64,000 bases of DNA from Galeruca laticollis (Eukaryota; Arthropoda; Insecta; Coleoptera; Chrysomelidae), in the NCBI GenBank assembly GCA_963921935.1, contig OY998176.1, positions 84,174,960-84,238,959 of the forward strand. Direction: 5' to 3'. The translations under genes were made by a program, and so were the position numbers. The notes under the pieces were generated by a model that was not told the origin of the DNA, did not search any database, and worked only from the letters and a program-made list of their open reading frames with translations. Positions 42,841 to 55,065 of this stretch are shown piece after piece; within the stretch, counting starts at the first letter, position 1, and every line of letters begins with the position of its first letter.

Positions 42841-43350
42841 ACCATTCTACCGTCACACACTATACCTAAACTAGACGTTAATACTTCACTGAGAAACCTA
42901 TTTTTTCGATGCGGAGAAATAAAAAAACCATTAAATCAAAATATGATTCCCAAAAAATGTTTAAAACTATGATTCTAACACACTCAGTATAAATAACGTA
43001 ATCAGAAAAGTTTCTAAGCCAAAAGACGGAGATAGAGACATAGTCAGAGAGGAACAGAATGAGTAAGGCATACAGGAGCGGCGGCATCCGTATCGGTGAT
43101 TAATGAATGCTAGAAGATTGGAAGTAATTAAAGTGAGAGAATGAATGGCAACCGAGACCCGTTGCCTTCGCCGCTCCCGTTCCGTTCCACTATTCCAACA
43201 TCGCCGACGGCGGCTCCGTTCCATTCTGTGGTTCCAGCCTCGCATCGTCGGTCCGACAATGCTTTGCCGCCACCGGTCCATCCATTTATCCGGATAGAAG
43301 GACCACAAACATTGCATACACGCTTCCACTGTCACTATATACACTGAGAA
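42841..43350. other. GC-richer island, candidate host noncoding DNA
   Basis: 43070-43330 is strikingly GC-rich for this window (ccgttgccttcgccgctccc, cgccgacggcggctccgttc) and has mirror open frames on both strands (43141-43347 plus, 42967-43344 minus), as expected from composition. No domain was recognised. The flank to the left is the 3' region of the Jockey remnant. Confidence 0.35.
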
Positions 43351-43729
43351 AAATAATGTGAATACCTATACGAGATTAATAAGTTTAATCGAAAACTTTG
43401 TTTTTTTCTTGATATTTTTATTGATAGTAATATTTATACTATATACCGACAATAAGCATATCTTTCGTCTATGATACAATACATTTACCAGGAGTTGATA
43501 TATAAAAAGTTCATTTGAAGGAATTGTCGGAATTATTTTGTCGCTAAATTGATCGTTCGTACTCCTACTGAGTTTGCACGTTGTCTGTCTATTATTTTTT
43601 CTACAGTGCTTCACATTGTGCCTATTACAATGGATCTAATAGAGGAAGTTATCATAACAAAACCATTAGTACGAAACAGTATTAAAATAAATATGTGGTG
43701 GATCAGCGTTTTTATGTGATTTTGATGTC

Positions 43730-43870
43730 GCTAAAATGGACAAAATGGTAACTGAACCATTGTTGACCAAAACTTCAACAACAACGTATTTCCCTGATGT
43801 AGCTGTTTCAAACTATTTTCTTTTATCATTCAAATTACTATTCGCTAGATGGAAGACCAATAGTAGGTAA
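43730..43870 (+). pseudogene. Possible mariner-type transposase scrap
   Basis: The plus strand reads YFPDVAVSNYFLLSFKLLFA then RWKTNS, which resembles the mariner motif around the third catalytic Asp (YSPDLAPSDYHLFRSMQHFL-like). Only about 25 residues are comparable, so the assignment is weak. Confidence 0.35.
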
Positions 43871-46100
43871 ATATATTTTGTTTACGATTTTGACACTGTA
43901 GAGTGTTGGTATAATTTTTGGCGAGCTTCAAACCAATTTTTATGAGTGTAGATGCTTAAGAGGCTACATAACATGAGAATGGTTTTCATGGAAATTACTC
44001 GTGTTGTACTTAACTATGAGTCAGACTCTAAGGAATTTATAATATACATTAACGGTCTTGTTGTATCAAGATAAATGTCTGCGTATCCATATCGCTATCA
44101 TTAGATGTTCAGTTATTCTAATTATTTGCAATATGTATGTGGTACTTCTACTGTCTTATATCTATGGATGGATGTTAGGAGCTCCAGTTTCTATAAATTA
44201 TAGAACGTGGAAATAATTTTTTAGGTCACTTGACACTTTGGTGTAAGCTCGACATTATCACTAACAACCGCAGCACGTGCACATTTATCCCCTGCTACAT
44301 CGAGTTAATACTGTTGTGGGAAAGGATTCATATGAAATCAATAGATTTGCTGTCGTTTTCGCTTTTTGAAGCAGTGACAAATAATGTTATTATGGTAGAT
44401 TTCAATTAACGCTAAATGTAATCTACATGATGAGTACGATTTAATATATTGGAACTTTGTTATTCTTATTGTTAGCCCAGATAGTTTTTATGTTTTTGCA
44501 AAAACTCATGCTGATATTGTTCAAAAACTTCAATTCTTCTTCTATTATGAGTAATATAAAGTATGCAAATATATTAATACAGTTCCTCTATTTCAAATTT
44601 TAGAGAATTTCATTTTTATATTTACATATATAATACTTTTGAACAACCCAGTATTATCTATGTACTCAATACAGTTGAAAAACCCAGTATATAAGATTTG
44701 ACACTATTTAATTTCTGATGACATTTACATGTCACAATTAGAAAATATATTTTAAATTAAAAACAGATGTCACTGTACGTATTTTACTGTTGGATAAAAT
44801 AATCCAAATCTTTAGCAGGGAATAATAAGTTTAGTTTTTTTTAAAAATAGAAAGTTTTTAACCACAGTGTAATTTAGTTACTTTAATTTGAAAAAATAAT
44901 CAGTTGAATTTGTATATTCGAATGGAGAACATATTTTTTGCGAAGTCTCCAAAGATTGTAAATTAGTTTATTAAAATTTGAATATTATAAATAATAGTAG
45001 AAATTTGTATTCAGCAACTAATTCAGTGCGTGTGTGCTTCGTTGAAATCCAGTGGAAGATCCTGAATTCTAAATTATATTTAGAATAAGTACGAGTTATA
45101 CAAGCTGTGTTCCGGTCCGAATGCCAAATTCTTTGGTGAGTCCAGTCAAAATTTAATAATGCATCATTTCATCGAAGACGTCAGGCCTTTAAACAAAATT
45201 AAATAATAGATGCATCTCAACTGAAATTTACATTTGACACTTGCCAATTCAGGTGACAATTAAAAATAATTTGAACAATTCGGTAAATAGATATTAGATA
45301 TTCTAGTTTACAATTAATTTGTATTTGGTAGATAAGGTTTTTAGTTAGTTGTTAAAAAAAAGGAAAACGAAGTTTTGTTTAACGATTTGTATTTTCATTT
45401 TAACTTACTGTGAATTCATTTATAACTATTAGAAGAAGTTTGATTAAAATTAAATTTATTTCACGCAATAAAAATTTTTAATTTATTTTTGCAGGTGACA
45501 TTTGTTGAATTTTAGCGACAGATAATTTCATTAAAATTTAGTAGATGCCAGAAAGAAATTAAATAGCCTTGTATAATATAGAATCTACAGCTACATTATA
45601 CTACTGGATAGAAATCAGGAACCAGAATTATAATAAATATTTTATTTGTACAAAACTTAGAAACCATAAAGAATTTATTTTTTGATAGCGCATTGAACCC
45701 AACCTGAGATAAGAGTAATTAGAAATTGTACATTAAATTAATCTTTCAATAAAATAAAAAATTTATAGCCGGGAATTTTTGACGACAACTGTTTAAGCCG
45801 TGTGTACAATATAATAAAAATACGCTGCTGAAGCCGCATATACAATATTGACGCAACCAACATTAGACGTTATTAAAAGTCGATAAATTATCATAATAGT
45901 ATTAAATTCTATATTTCATAACTTTAAAAATCAATATAAATATATTAACAACCATAACGAATATACAATAATTGTCGCTGCAACGTGGGGCTCGACAATA
46001 ATATATTCAAATTTCTGCTTATTTTAATTTCAATCAAAATTGGCAGTTACAATACTGTTGACAAAGCTATCACTTTCTAAATAAACGGAGTGTCATATCT
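43871..46100. other. 2.2 kb without recognisable genes; LTR-element leader-like signal near 45.97 kb
   Basis: Very AT-rich with no long frames. At 45970-45992 the sequence gctgcaacgtggggctcgac resembles the primer-binding-site region of insect LTR retrotransposons (gcccaacgtggggc type). I cannot delimit an LTR to its left, so it is only noted. Confidence 0.3.
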
Positions 46101-46109
46101 TGTTCAGAA

Positions 46110-46559
46110 CAGTAACTCCTCTCTAACATTTCTCTCAGGATTTAACCAATATCTATTATTTTAATATTAGTCAAGTACCTAAGTAAATAAAAAAAAGTAA
46201 GTAAAACGATAGTGGATATCTTGAATTGGTTTATTAACAAACAAGGAATATAATTTACAATTATCTCAATAACGTTTACTATTTCTCCCCAAAACGTTCA
46301 ACTTTACTACCGTCACTCCTGTCCACTCCTTCTCAACTGTCGCACCTCCTTATATATTCATTTTCAATCTCATCTCAGAATGACATTTCGAACCCACCAG
46401 AATCATCGATCGAACAATCCAGAACATTATATTGCTGTTCAATCTAACTGAAATAGGACCACTCAAAAGGGAAAAAAGAATACCTAACCTAAAACTACAG
46501 GGGAAAGAAGAATATCTAGATAACTTGACAATGTCACTGTCATTAATGAGTTCGTTACA
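46110..46559 (-). repeat. Probable gypsy 3' LTR
   Basis: On the minus strand the polypurine tract aaggagggggcag (46560-46573) is followed directly by TGTAACGAACTC at 46559, a standard LTR start. The region includes a polyadenylation-like AATAAA (about 46228). The far end is uncertain; about 46110 is a guess. No second LTR is in the window, so it may be a solo-side fragment of a decayed element. Confidence 0.6.
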
Positions 46560-47060
46560 CTGCCCCCTCCTTAAAATAATTCCTCCTGGAATGACTCTGG
46601 CCTGAACTGGATTCCCAATTGCAAAATCTAAGTTGTTGAACTCGCTCTACTTCAGGATGGGTTCCCTTGAATGGCGCCAGACGATCATGATGGAAGACCA
46701 TAGGCTTTCCCCTGGGAACTCTTAACAATCCGATATATAACGTCCTCAATTTTCTTATTGATAGTGTACGATCCCTCCCAGTTCTGTTGTAGTTTGGGAC
46801 ACCAGCCACGTCATCGTCGAGGGTTGTAGGACCATATCAAGTGTCATTCTTGATAATTGGTCTACTCTACTCGAGTGTCGTGGTACCTCTTCATCCGGTC
46901 ACTGTTTAGTTGCAACTTGGTATGCACCATTTCGTGGATATACTTCATCTTCCTACGGAGATCTTCGACATATTCTTCCCCGGCCTCATTTTACGGTAAT
47001 TTTAAACCTAACTGTGAAAACCGCATCATATTATCTAGAACCGTTTCGAAGATATAAGCT
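46555..47060 (-). pseudogene. Ty3/gypsy-type pol, integrase C-terminal end
   Basis: The minus strand reads EEYVEDLRRKMKYIHEMVHT and KLQLNSDRMKRYHDTR (47000-46880), then SYNPRR, NWEGSYTINKKIEDVIYRIV (in the phase used near 46790) and, after a shift, VFHHDRLAPFKG. This is the end of a gypsy/mdg1-type polyprotein after the integrase core (SDRMKxRYD, GDxVWLYNPxR, WEGPY, VYRI, VVHxDRLAPY). The final stop codon TAA overlaps the TGTAA at the start of the LTR. Two or more frameshifts. Confidence 0.8.
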
Positions 47061-47518
47061 CTTTAAAACAATCAGAATATAATGAGACACCCGGTAGAAT
47101 GGCGTAACACCATTCAATATAACGATGAGAACTAATTTTTATTCGAAAATGTATTTTTATCACAATAATTTTTATTGATTTTCCCGGGTTTAGAAGTGCT
47201 GAAATGTGATAGGAAGATAAAAACTACATATTTTTGTTTGATTAATAATTTGCTATAACTTTTCTATATAACTTTTTCCGCCGAAAATTTTCATAAGAGC
47301 GGTGTAATAGAAAATCTTCAATATTTCGAAGTTTTCTATAGTATTCCCAACTTTTTTACATACTTTCGGGATCGTGGAGTGAAGTGGGGTGCTGGGTGGG
47401 GAATATTATATATGTGCGGTTTTTTTGCATTTATTGGAGATTTTGACCTTCTTACTGCGCCTTATAATTCACAGAAAAACATATTTCGTTTGAAATATTA
47501 TTTATTTTTGAAATTGCC
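47061..47518. other. No recognisable gene
   Basis: AT-rich apart from a G-rich patch near 47375-47400. Probably the 3' part of the Merlin element or its flank; no terminal repeat identified. Confidence 0.3.
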
Positions 47519-50124
47519 TTATTCTAAATAGATACAACGAATAAGCTCCAGGATTGGATCCAAGTTATTTTTTTTGCAATGGCGTCGCCATAAATATTCG
47601 CAAAGGCGATATGAGAATTCATCTGGTGCAATGTGTTTGTCTTTTAAAAAAATTTTGGCAGCAGACCAATATGACTCAATTCTTTGAGTATGGACACTTT
47701 CCTTGTTAACAAATTCCTCACTATGGTTTACAGTTCGATGCTGATACCCATATTCGGATAGCTTACCATAAGCTTTCCACATATCCGATAGATAGATAGA
47801 TAATGGAGACCTTTTCCACATGTTGCTCCAGTATGGAGATTAGGGTTACCGCATCGCGTTTGTTGTCAGGACAAATCACTAGTCTGAGGTCTTCTGAGCC
47901 GTTTGCTATCATGCCAAATACCCAGTGACCTTCAACTATTCTTCCTCTATTATACTTTCGAGAACCGTATTTCGATTCATCAATCTAAAATGTTTCATTA
48001 TTATTATTTACTTAAATTGCTAGATATTTATTATTGATTTTACCTGCATAATAATATTGGGACCTCCAAGTTTCGGCAGATTTGTTTGCATTTGAGAGAA
48101 AGCACTTGTAACCATTTCACGGCAATATTTATGTCTTGCTGTGAGCGTTACTTTCGACAAATGCATTTCCGAATCTAGACGTGCTGTACCAAATATTATT
48201 AATTCGTACGACTCGTGTGCAAAACCAAACAAGACTAAAATATTTTTTATAATTCGCGTATAGAAGAGACTTCATTATAACATTGTTTACAGTGTCACAA
48301 TGAAGCTCTTTGAACACTGTTATAGTAATTTTTAGTGTACAGTGTGTTATTGTATTTAGTTATATTTTTATTTAACATTTGACTTCAACCTTGACACAAA
48401 TTATAAATAAAATGGTCTAGCCTTGTTCTAGCTAGCAAATTATTATATTAAAGGTAAATTAGAATGATTTATATATTAAAAATATTAATGAATAAAGTAC
48501 GCTAACGTTTATTTTTATATTGTTTAGGATGAATAAATAGGTATACAAAACTTTCGATTTTTGGGATAAATTACCAGATATCTATGTGAAGATGTATTAC
48601 AGAAATAATTCTGTTCATGATATAATATAAATAGATCGCAAGAGCACATACGAGGAAGCTCTTTTTTAAACAAATAATCATCCTCTTTTTGCTTAAATGA
48701 AAGTTTGTTTACAATTTACACAATTATTCGGTTATAATATGTCAAAAGTCAGAAGTGATGAATAAAACCATCTGTGATCTGACCAATTAAGAATCTACAG
48801 AATTGCCAACTTAAATTCAAACCACTCCTCCTAGATGATTAAAAACAGGGATTATATGAAATTCTATTTTATTTTAAAAATTAAATAAATGCGAATCATA
48901 AAAACAATATTGTGTAAAACTTGTGCCACAATGACTTTCTGTAGTACTCGTAATTTGCGCAACTCACCGCTTCGCGTTTCGTTGTGCAAACTTCACTCGT
49001 ACTACAAAACGAGTCATTGTGACATTTGTTTTACAAATAACTATTTTATAATTCACGTATAAAAGAGACTTCATTATAACATTGCTTACAGTGTCACAAT
49101 GAAGCTCTTTGAACACTGTTATAGTAATTTTTAGTGTACAGTTGGTTATTGTATTTAGTTATATTTTTATTTGCCATTTGACTTTAACTTTGACACAAAT
49201 TATAAATAAAATGATCTAGCGTTGTTCTAGCTAGCAAATTATTATATTAAAGGTAAATTAGAATGATTTATATATTAAAAATATTATTGAATAACGTACG
49301 CTAACGTTTATTTATCAAAGATTTGTCAATTGTTTATTTTTATATTGTATAGGATCAATATATAGGTATACAAAACGTTCGATTTTTGGGATAAATTACC
49401 AGATATCTATGTGAAGATGTATTACAGAAATAATTCTGTTCATGATATATAAATAGATCGCAAGAGCATATACGAAGAAGCTCTTTTTTAAACAAATAAT
49501 CATCCTCTTTTTGCTTAAATGAAAGATTGTTTACAATTTACACAATTATTCGGTAATATGTCAAAAGTCAGAAGTGCTGAATAAAACCTCCTGTGATCTG
49601 CCAACTTAAATTCAAGCCACTCCTCCTAGTTATAAAACAGGGGTTAAACGGAAATCTATTTTACTTAAAAAATTAAATAAATGCGAATTATAAAAAATGT
49701 TGTGTAAAACTTGTGTCACAATGACTTTCTGTAGTACTCGTGATTTGCTCGACGAACCGTACCACACTTCACTCGTACTACAAAACGAGTCATGGTTTTA
49801 CAAATAGCTATAATAATATTTTTATGAGTTTTTTAAAGAAGAAAAAAACGTTATTTCGATTTCGGGAGACAAACGGATGTATTCAAACCACGTATTTTTT
49901 GCGACAGTTTCAACTGGACGACACTTTGCTGATTTTGAACAACGGTATATGCCCATATCTTTTTCTCTACGGTAATAATGGGAAAAAATATCAGGTTTGT
50001 TACCATGCCCTTTACATTTGGTTTTACATAAGGGGAGTTTAGGCAACAAACCATGTAAAAGACCGAATTCATAAGCTTCTTGTCGCGAACGAGGAAGAGC
50101 CATTTCTACAACTTGAGTCGACAT
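47519..50124 (-). pseudogene. Merlin (IS1016-type) transposase gene with intron, interrupted
   Basis: First part, 50124-49822: MSTQVVEMALPRSRQEAYEF, then a Cys-rich N-terminus (LCKTKCKGHG, YRCSKSAKCRPVETVAKNTW). After an inserted repeat dimer (48244-49814), second part 48243-48044: NILVLFGFAHESYELIIFGT, EMHLSKVTLTARHKYCREMV, GGPNIIMQ. A 59-bp intron (47985-48043, CAG|GTAAAA ... TTTTAG) removes cleanly to IDESKYGSRKYNRGR (catalytic acidic residue), HWVFGMIANGS and, after a frameshift near 47815, YLSDMWKAYGKLSEYGYQH (Asp) and HTQRIESYWSAAK (Glu). This matches ISXO2-like DDE transposases of the Merlin superfamily. Confidence 0.85.
48244..49814. repeat. Tandem dimer of a 799-bp repeat inserted in Merlin
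   Basis: Copy 1 (about 48247-49045) and copy 2 (about 49046-49814) are about 90% similar in direct orientation; landmarks such as agagacttcattataacatt (48265 and 49064) are 799 bp apart. Flanks share aatattttt(t)at (48239-48250 and 49815-49825), a likely 9-11-bp target duplication. Each unit ends in an imperfect palindromic block (caatgact..gtagtactcgt ... actcgtactac..agtcattg) near 48930-49020 and 49720-49795. No open frame. A third, inverted, partial copy lies at 52285-55205. Confidence 0.85.
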
Positions 50125-52284
50125 TTTTGTAAATTCTATGAACGTAAATATGAACGAAATGATTTAACTCAACTGAATATAGAATATTAAATTCACTTAT
50201 ATGTACAATGTATACATACCTACCTTTTATGCTTTATCAGGATTGTCGTTGCTTTATTGGCATTTTTTTTTAAATTTTCGTATTTATTGACCATAGCTAT
50301 ATTAAGTTGATAAGAATAGATATTATTCATTGATCTGTGTTAAAGATCGGGAAAAGGATCACTGCATAGTGGTGAAACAACGCATTCCCGCGGATTTTCA
50401 TTTTTTTATCGGTGCTCAAAAATAAGTCTACAATATAAAATAACATTAATTTTTCCAGTATCTCATTTCGTTACTTGTAAATTTAAAAAATGGCAACTGC
50501 GCATTTTCCGCGGCAAAATGTTCTTCTTTTTTAACAGATTTCGGCTAAACGAAACTTGCCCCGAATTCGGAAAAACATAGATACATACAGGTCAAGCTAA
50601 TAAAATCGCGTATAAAAAATCACCTTCACTTTTATTGGACTATTAATATGAAATATATGCTGTTTATTGAAACAAGTTCCGAGCCAAACATAACGATAAG
50701 AATATTCAGGGTTTTTTGCATACAAATATGTTTACGACATTAAAAATTATGACTTCATATATATTGTAGGATGTGCCATAAAATATCCACATGAACAATT
50801 ATGGTATGAATGATAAAAACTTCTCTAAGAAGTCATAGAACTACAAAACTCGTGATTGGAGACCTATCAATGCGTACCTAGATCTATTACACTTTTAGTC
50901 CAGTCCAAAGATAACAATAAAAACATGACAATATATGACACGTTTTTTTAATAATTAGGCTATTATGTTTCAGATAATGAAAGGCCATATTTTAAATGAA
51001 AATTGTTTAAGCAAAATCATCTTCATCGTCAGAGGGTCTAAAAGAAATATCGCTGTAAATTTGATTTCTGTCGCATTCTTATTACAAGAATATAAAAAAT
51101 ATCAATACTCCTATTTCAACAGAGTCAGTTCGTAGTTTTGGTATAGCGTTCATAAAACCAATAAACATCCGCCATTTACATTTAAATGATGTAAAAAACA
51201 TGTGTGATATAAAATTCGATGTTGAAATGGAAGTTAGGAAGTGATTTTGGCCCTGCCTGCTGTTAATTAACATCGAATATTAAATAGTAGTAACACGCAT
51301 CTTGCGTTTCAAATTCTAGAATGTGAACTAGGCACGCGATAAGAATGGACAATTTGTGTGAGGGTGGTCCATGAGTTGAAATAACAGCGTAGGACGGTAG
51401 CTTGTACCTTAAGACGGTAACAAAGATATCGACGAAAATATATTAGGAAAATCACGTGGGTGGTTGTATTATTTTGTCAGTGAGAATTTTAGGTTATGTT
51501 AATTTCGTTAATAATAATTGATTGAGAAATTCAACGGAGACAAGATTTTGTTTTTAATGTATAATACATACAATGCTTATTTCTTATTACCAGCAATGAA
51601 ACTGCATGCTTCAAAAACTCCTTAGTTTATATTCTGATGATAATTTTATGTTCGTTTGACGAATACAGCATGATATCTAACCGTAACCGACAGCAATAAA
51701 TAATAAAAACTTCTCGAAATTGGTTAAGAAGGTAAGTAAATGTGTCTTGGTATGTGAAGTTCTAGTAGCAGAAAAATAATCGAGTAAAGTTGAGACTGAA
51801 TGTCTATAAAGTCTAGTATACACTAGTAGACATGTAGCGCTATTTTGGCCTCTGAGACGAGTCCCAGGTAATCTACGTAGACATGTTTGTAGACCAATCC
51901 ATATCTACGGGCCTTATGCGAGACCAAAAATAGCAGGTCTAAAGTCTCCCGATCGGAATGGGAGACCGTCCGCATGCAACGTTAAGCAGTCTGAATGTCA
52001 CTCTGCGTTTAGAGGAGAGATACGTTCCAGTCTCTTTTTGGATTTTTCTCTGTAAATTGTGTATAACTCGACGGATAATCTTCAAAATAGGTGAGTACTA
52101 TCGATTTTTCGCAAAATCAGTCAAAAATTCGTGTCTCCCTATAGTTCACCGGACCCGAATGAATGTTCTTGAATTTCGGTCTATTTTGGTAAATAACATG
52201 TTTTTTATAGAAATATTTTTTGATGTTTCGGTCTAACTTCGGATATGAAAAATATTATATGACAATGACAACCCTGACACATAA
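50125..52284. other. 2.1 kb without recognisable genes
   Basis: AT-rich. 51830-51975 is less AT-rich (gagacgagtcccaggtaatc, gcgagaccaaaaatagcagg), but no gene, RNA or repeat is recognisable. The short frames at 51082-51273 and 51958-52236 are not convincing. Confidence 0.3.
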
Positions 52285-52725
52285 TAGTTATTTGTACAAC
52301 AAGTGTCACAATGACTCGTTTTGTAGTACGAGTACTATAGATTGTCATTGTCACACAGGTTTTACACAATATTTTTTATAATGTGCATTAGTTTAATTTT
52401 TTAAATAAAATAGAATTACATAATTCCTGTTTTTAAAATAGTAGGGTGGTTGGAATTTAAGTTGGCAATTCTGTAGATTCCTGATTGGTCAGATCACAGA
52501 TGGTTTTATTCAGCACTTTTGACATAATATGATCGAATAATTGTGTAAATTGTAAACAAACTTTCATTTAAGCAAACAGAGGATGATTATTTGCTTAAAA
52601 AAGAGCTTCTTCGTATATGCTTGCGATCTATTTATATTATATCATGAACATAATGATTTCTATTTATACATCTTCATATAGATATCTGGTAATATATCCC
52701 AAAAATCGAACGTTATGTATACCTA

Positions 52726-55065
52726 GGGTAATTCCGGGAGAGATGGCGCGGCGGGTGAGAAGGCGCAGCTCAATATCTCCCCTCCTATTGCCAAGCCGAC
52801 TTCTCAGTTACGCTTAGAAGTTCCTTGTGTATGGTTGCTGTGTTTATTGTGCCGCGCTGATGTAAAATTCCATCCACGAAGGTAAATAAAACAATTTTGT
52901 ATTTAAATATGCTCCATATTTTTTTAACATTTTTACACCTTGATACATTGTATTATTTTCGATTTAGTATTTCCAAGGGGTAGCAAAATATCTGTAGCAT
53001 CATTCTAGCCTTAAAAATCATTAGTATACGCAATCAGTAGGGAGCACGTGACTGCGCCATCTCACCCACTGATGTTGGGTTAGTTGGCGCGAACCATCTC
53101 TCTCGAGATCAAAATTTTCCGTTTTTGATTTAGTTTTTTTTATTACTTTTGTAGATGCCGACCACCTATATACGTAAGCGAAGCTGCGCCAGAGCTACGT
53201 GGAGAGAAGAAGACTTAAAAATAGCAATTCAAGCTATAATCAGCGGGAATTTGGGAGTTAATGCAGCAGCCAGACAATTTAAGGTGCCTTGTACTACACT
53301 GCGGAGAAAAATAAGAACAGGAGTTACAAAAAATAAGCGCTTGGGGTCACAAGCAGTCCTTGGGGAAGAAAATGAAAGAAAAATCCTTGCGCATATTAAA
53401 AAGATGCAAAAAAGGGTTTTGCCCCAACAAAAACTATGGTGCGTATGATGGCTTATCAACTAGCTGAACAATTAGGCATTAAGCACACTTTCAACAGAAG
53501 AAACGAAAAAGCTGGCTTTGACTTCTAGCGATGCAATCCTGATTTGACTGTTCGGAAATCAGAGGATGTTTCACTTGCTCAAGCACGCGGTATGAATAAA
53601 GAAGATATGAAAATATGAAAAAAGAATATGAAGATGGTATGCCTCCTGGGGCCAAAATTTATATGTCAGAAAAATCGGCGTACATAAATACAACACTTTA
53701 TCTTAAGTGGTTGCAGTCGGAATTTGTTCCTCGCCAGCCTCAAGGTCCAGTGGATCTTATTTTGGATGGCCATGCCTCCAACTGTTCTTCCGTAGAAGTT
53801 TTAGAATATGCAGAAGGGCACGAAGTCATACTTCTCTGTCTTCCCAGCCATACCACACAATTTTTGCAGCCCCTTGATCGTGCATTTTTTAAGGCTTTAA
53901 AAAGTTATTATTATGCTGCCTGCAATTTATTCTTGAGAACTAATCCAAAAAGAGCAATCAACAGACTTCAGTTTGGGAAACTGTTAGCTGAAGCGTGGGA
54001 AAAAGCTGCCACAGTGAAAAATGCAGTTTCAGCTTTTAGATCTACAGACATCGCTCCATTTAATCCGAACGCAATTCCAGAATATGCCTTTCTCAACAAT
54101 GAACAAGCTCAGGATGACATTAATCTTGAAATTGTTCACACCGAGAATGATACTGATTCCAACGTAACGAAACGTAATGCTGGAACGCAGTCTGCAGATA
54201 TCGCAAACCTTGGCACAGAAGAAAAATAAACTCCTGGTAAAATGTGAGACGTAATTTCTCCTATTCCTAGCACGTCTAAAGTCCATGAAGTTTGAAAACG
54301 TAGTCGACAGCTTGCAGAGGTCCTAACATCTCCTGAAAATATGTGTAAACGAAAAGAATTGGCTACGAAGAAAGCTAAGGGTTTAATCGACAAAGAAAAA
54401 AAGAAGCAACATGTAGAATCTAAAGTGAAAACATAGAAACGGCACAAAATAGATAGCGATATTTCCTCCAATAGCGACGACAGCATTATTTTAGAAAACG
54501 ATTCAGACAGCGGTACTGACGGTGAAAATGATTGCATTGGTTGCGGAGTAAATTACGAAAAAAGTACAAGCAAAGAAGACTGGTTGCAGTGTCTTGGTTG
54601 CCACAGATGGCTGCATGAAGGTTGCACCACGTTTGAAAACCATTGTCTGCGGTGTGGAAGAAAAGAAAATATTGTCATGTAATATTCGGCTTGCTTCTTG
54701 TTCTTATTTGTTATGTTTTAGGTATATAATCATTTTTTTAGTTACCTATATATCGTTTTATACTTTTTGTAACATTAATAACCATTAAAGGTCTTCGTTA
54801 CTGTTTATTTTTTAGTTTGTCAACGTTTTTTTGTGTGCGCCATCTCACCCATAACCATAGGGTGAGTTGGTTTTTTCCTGGAATATTTAGAATTTTTATT
54901 ATTTTATTATTTGCAAAAAAACTTAAAAATAGAAAAGTTTCCCATCTTACTTTGTGCATTTAATCATGGATAACGTTCATTACTATGAGAGACTTTATAT
55001 TTTGGAATATATTTTGATTTAGTAAAAAAATTAAAAAAGGTGTGCCATCTCTTCCGGAATTACCC
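52726..55065 (+). mobile_element. pogo-like transposon with PHD-tailed transposase, complete ends
   Basis: 2340 bp. The terminal inverted repeats are gggtaattccgggagagatg (left) and gggtaattccggaagagatg (right, reverse complement), 19 of 20 identical. The duplicated TA lies at 52724-52725 and 55066-55067. The repeat copy at 49361 reads ggtatacaaaacgttcg next to tatata without this insertion, so the target is gtataccTAtatattg. The transposase inside is deleted and frameshifted. Subterminal gccatctcaccca motifs occur near 53057 and 54840. Confidence 0.94.
53155..54682 (+). pseudogene. pogo-like transposase with C-terminal PHD finger, internally deleted
   Basis: Start at 53155 (MPTTYIRKRSCARATWREED). 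A pipsqueak-type helix-turn-helix follows (AIQAIISGNLGVNAAARQFK, PCTTLRRKIRTG). After a frameshift near 53425, TMVRMMAYQLAEQLGIKHTF and RRNEKAGFD lead to SEDVSLAQARGMNKEDM. Then about 150 residues that should contain the first catalytic Asp are missing. The DDE_1 part resumes: YLKWLQSEFVP, DLILDGHASNCSS (second Asp), LLCLPSHTTQFLQPLDRAFF (third Asp) and FRSTDIAPFNPNAIPEYAFL. Stops near 54230-54430 interrupt the linker. The tail CIGCGVNY...WLQCLGCHRWLHEGC...CLRCG is a Cys4-His-Cys3 PHD finger. Non-autonomous as it stands. Confidence 0.88.
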
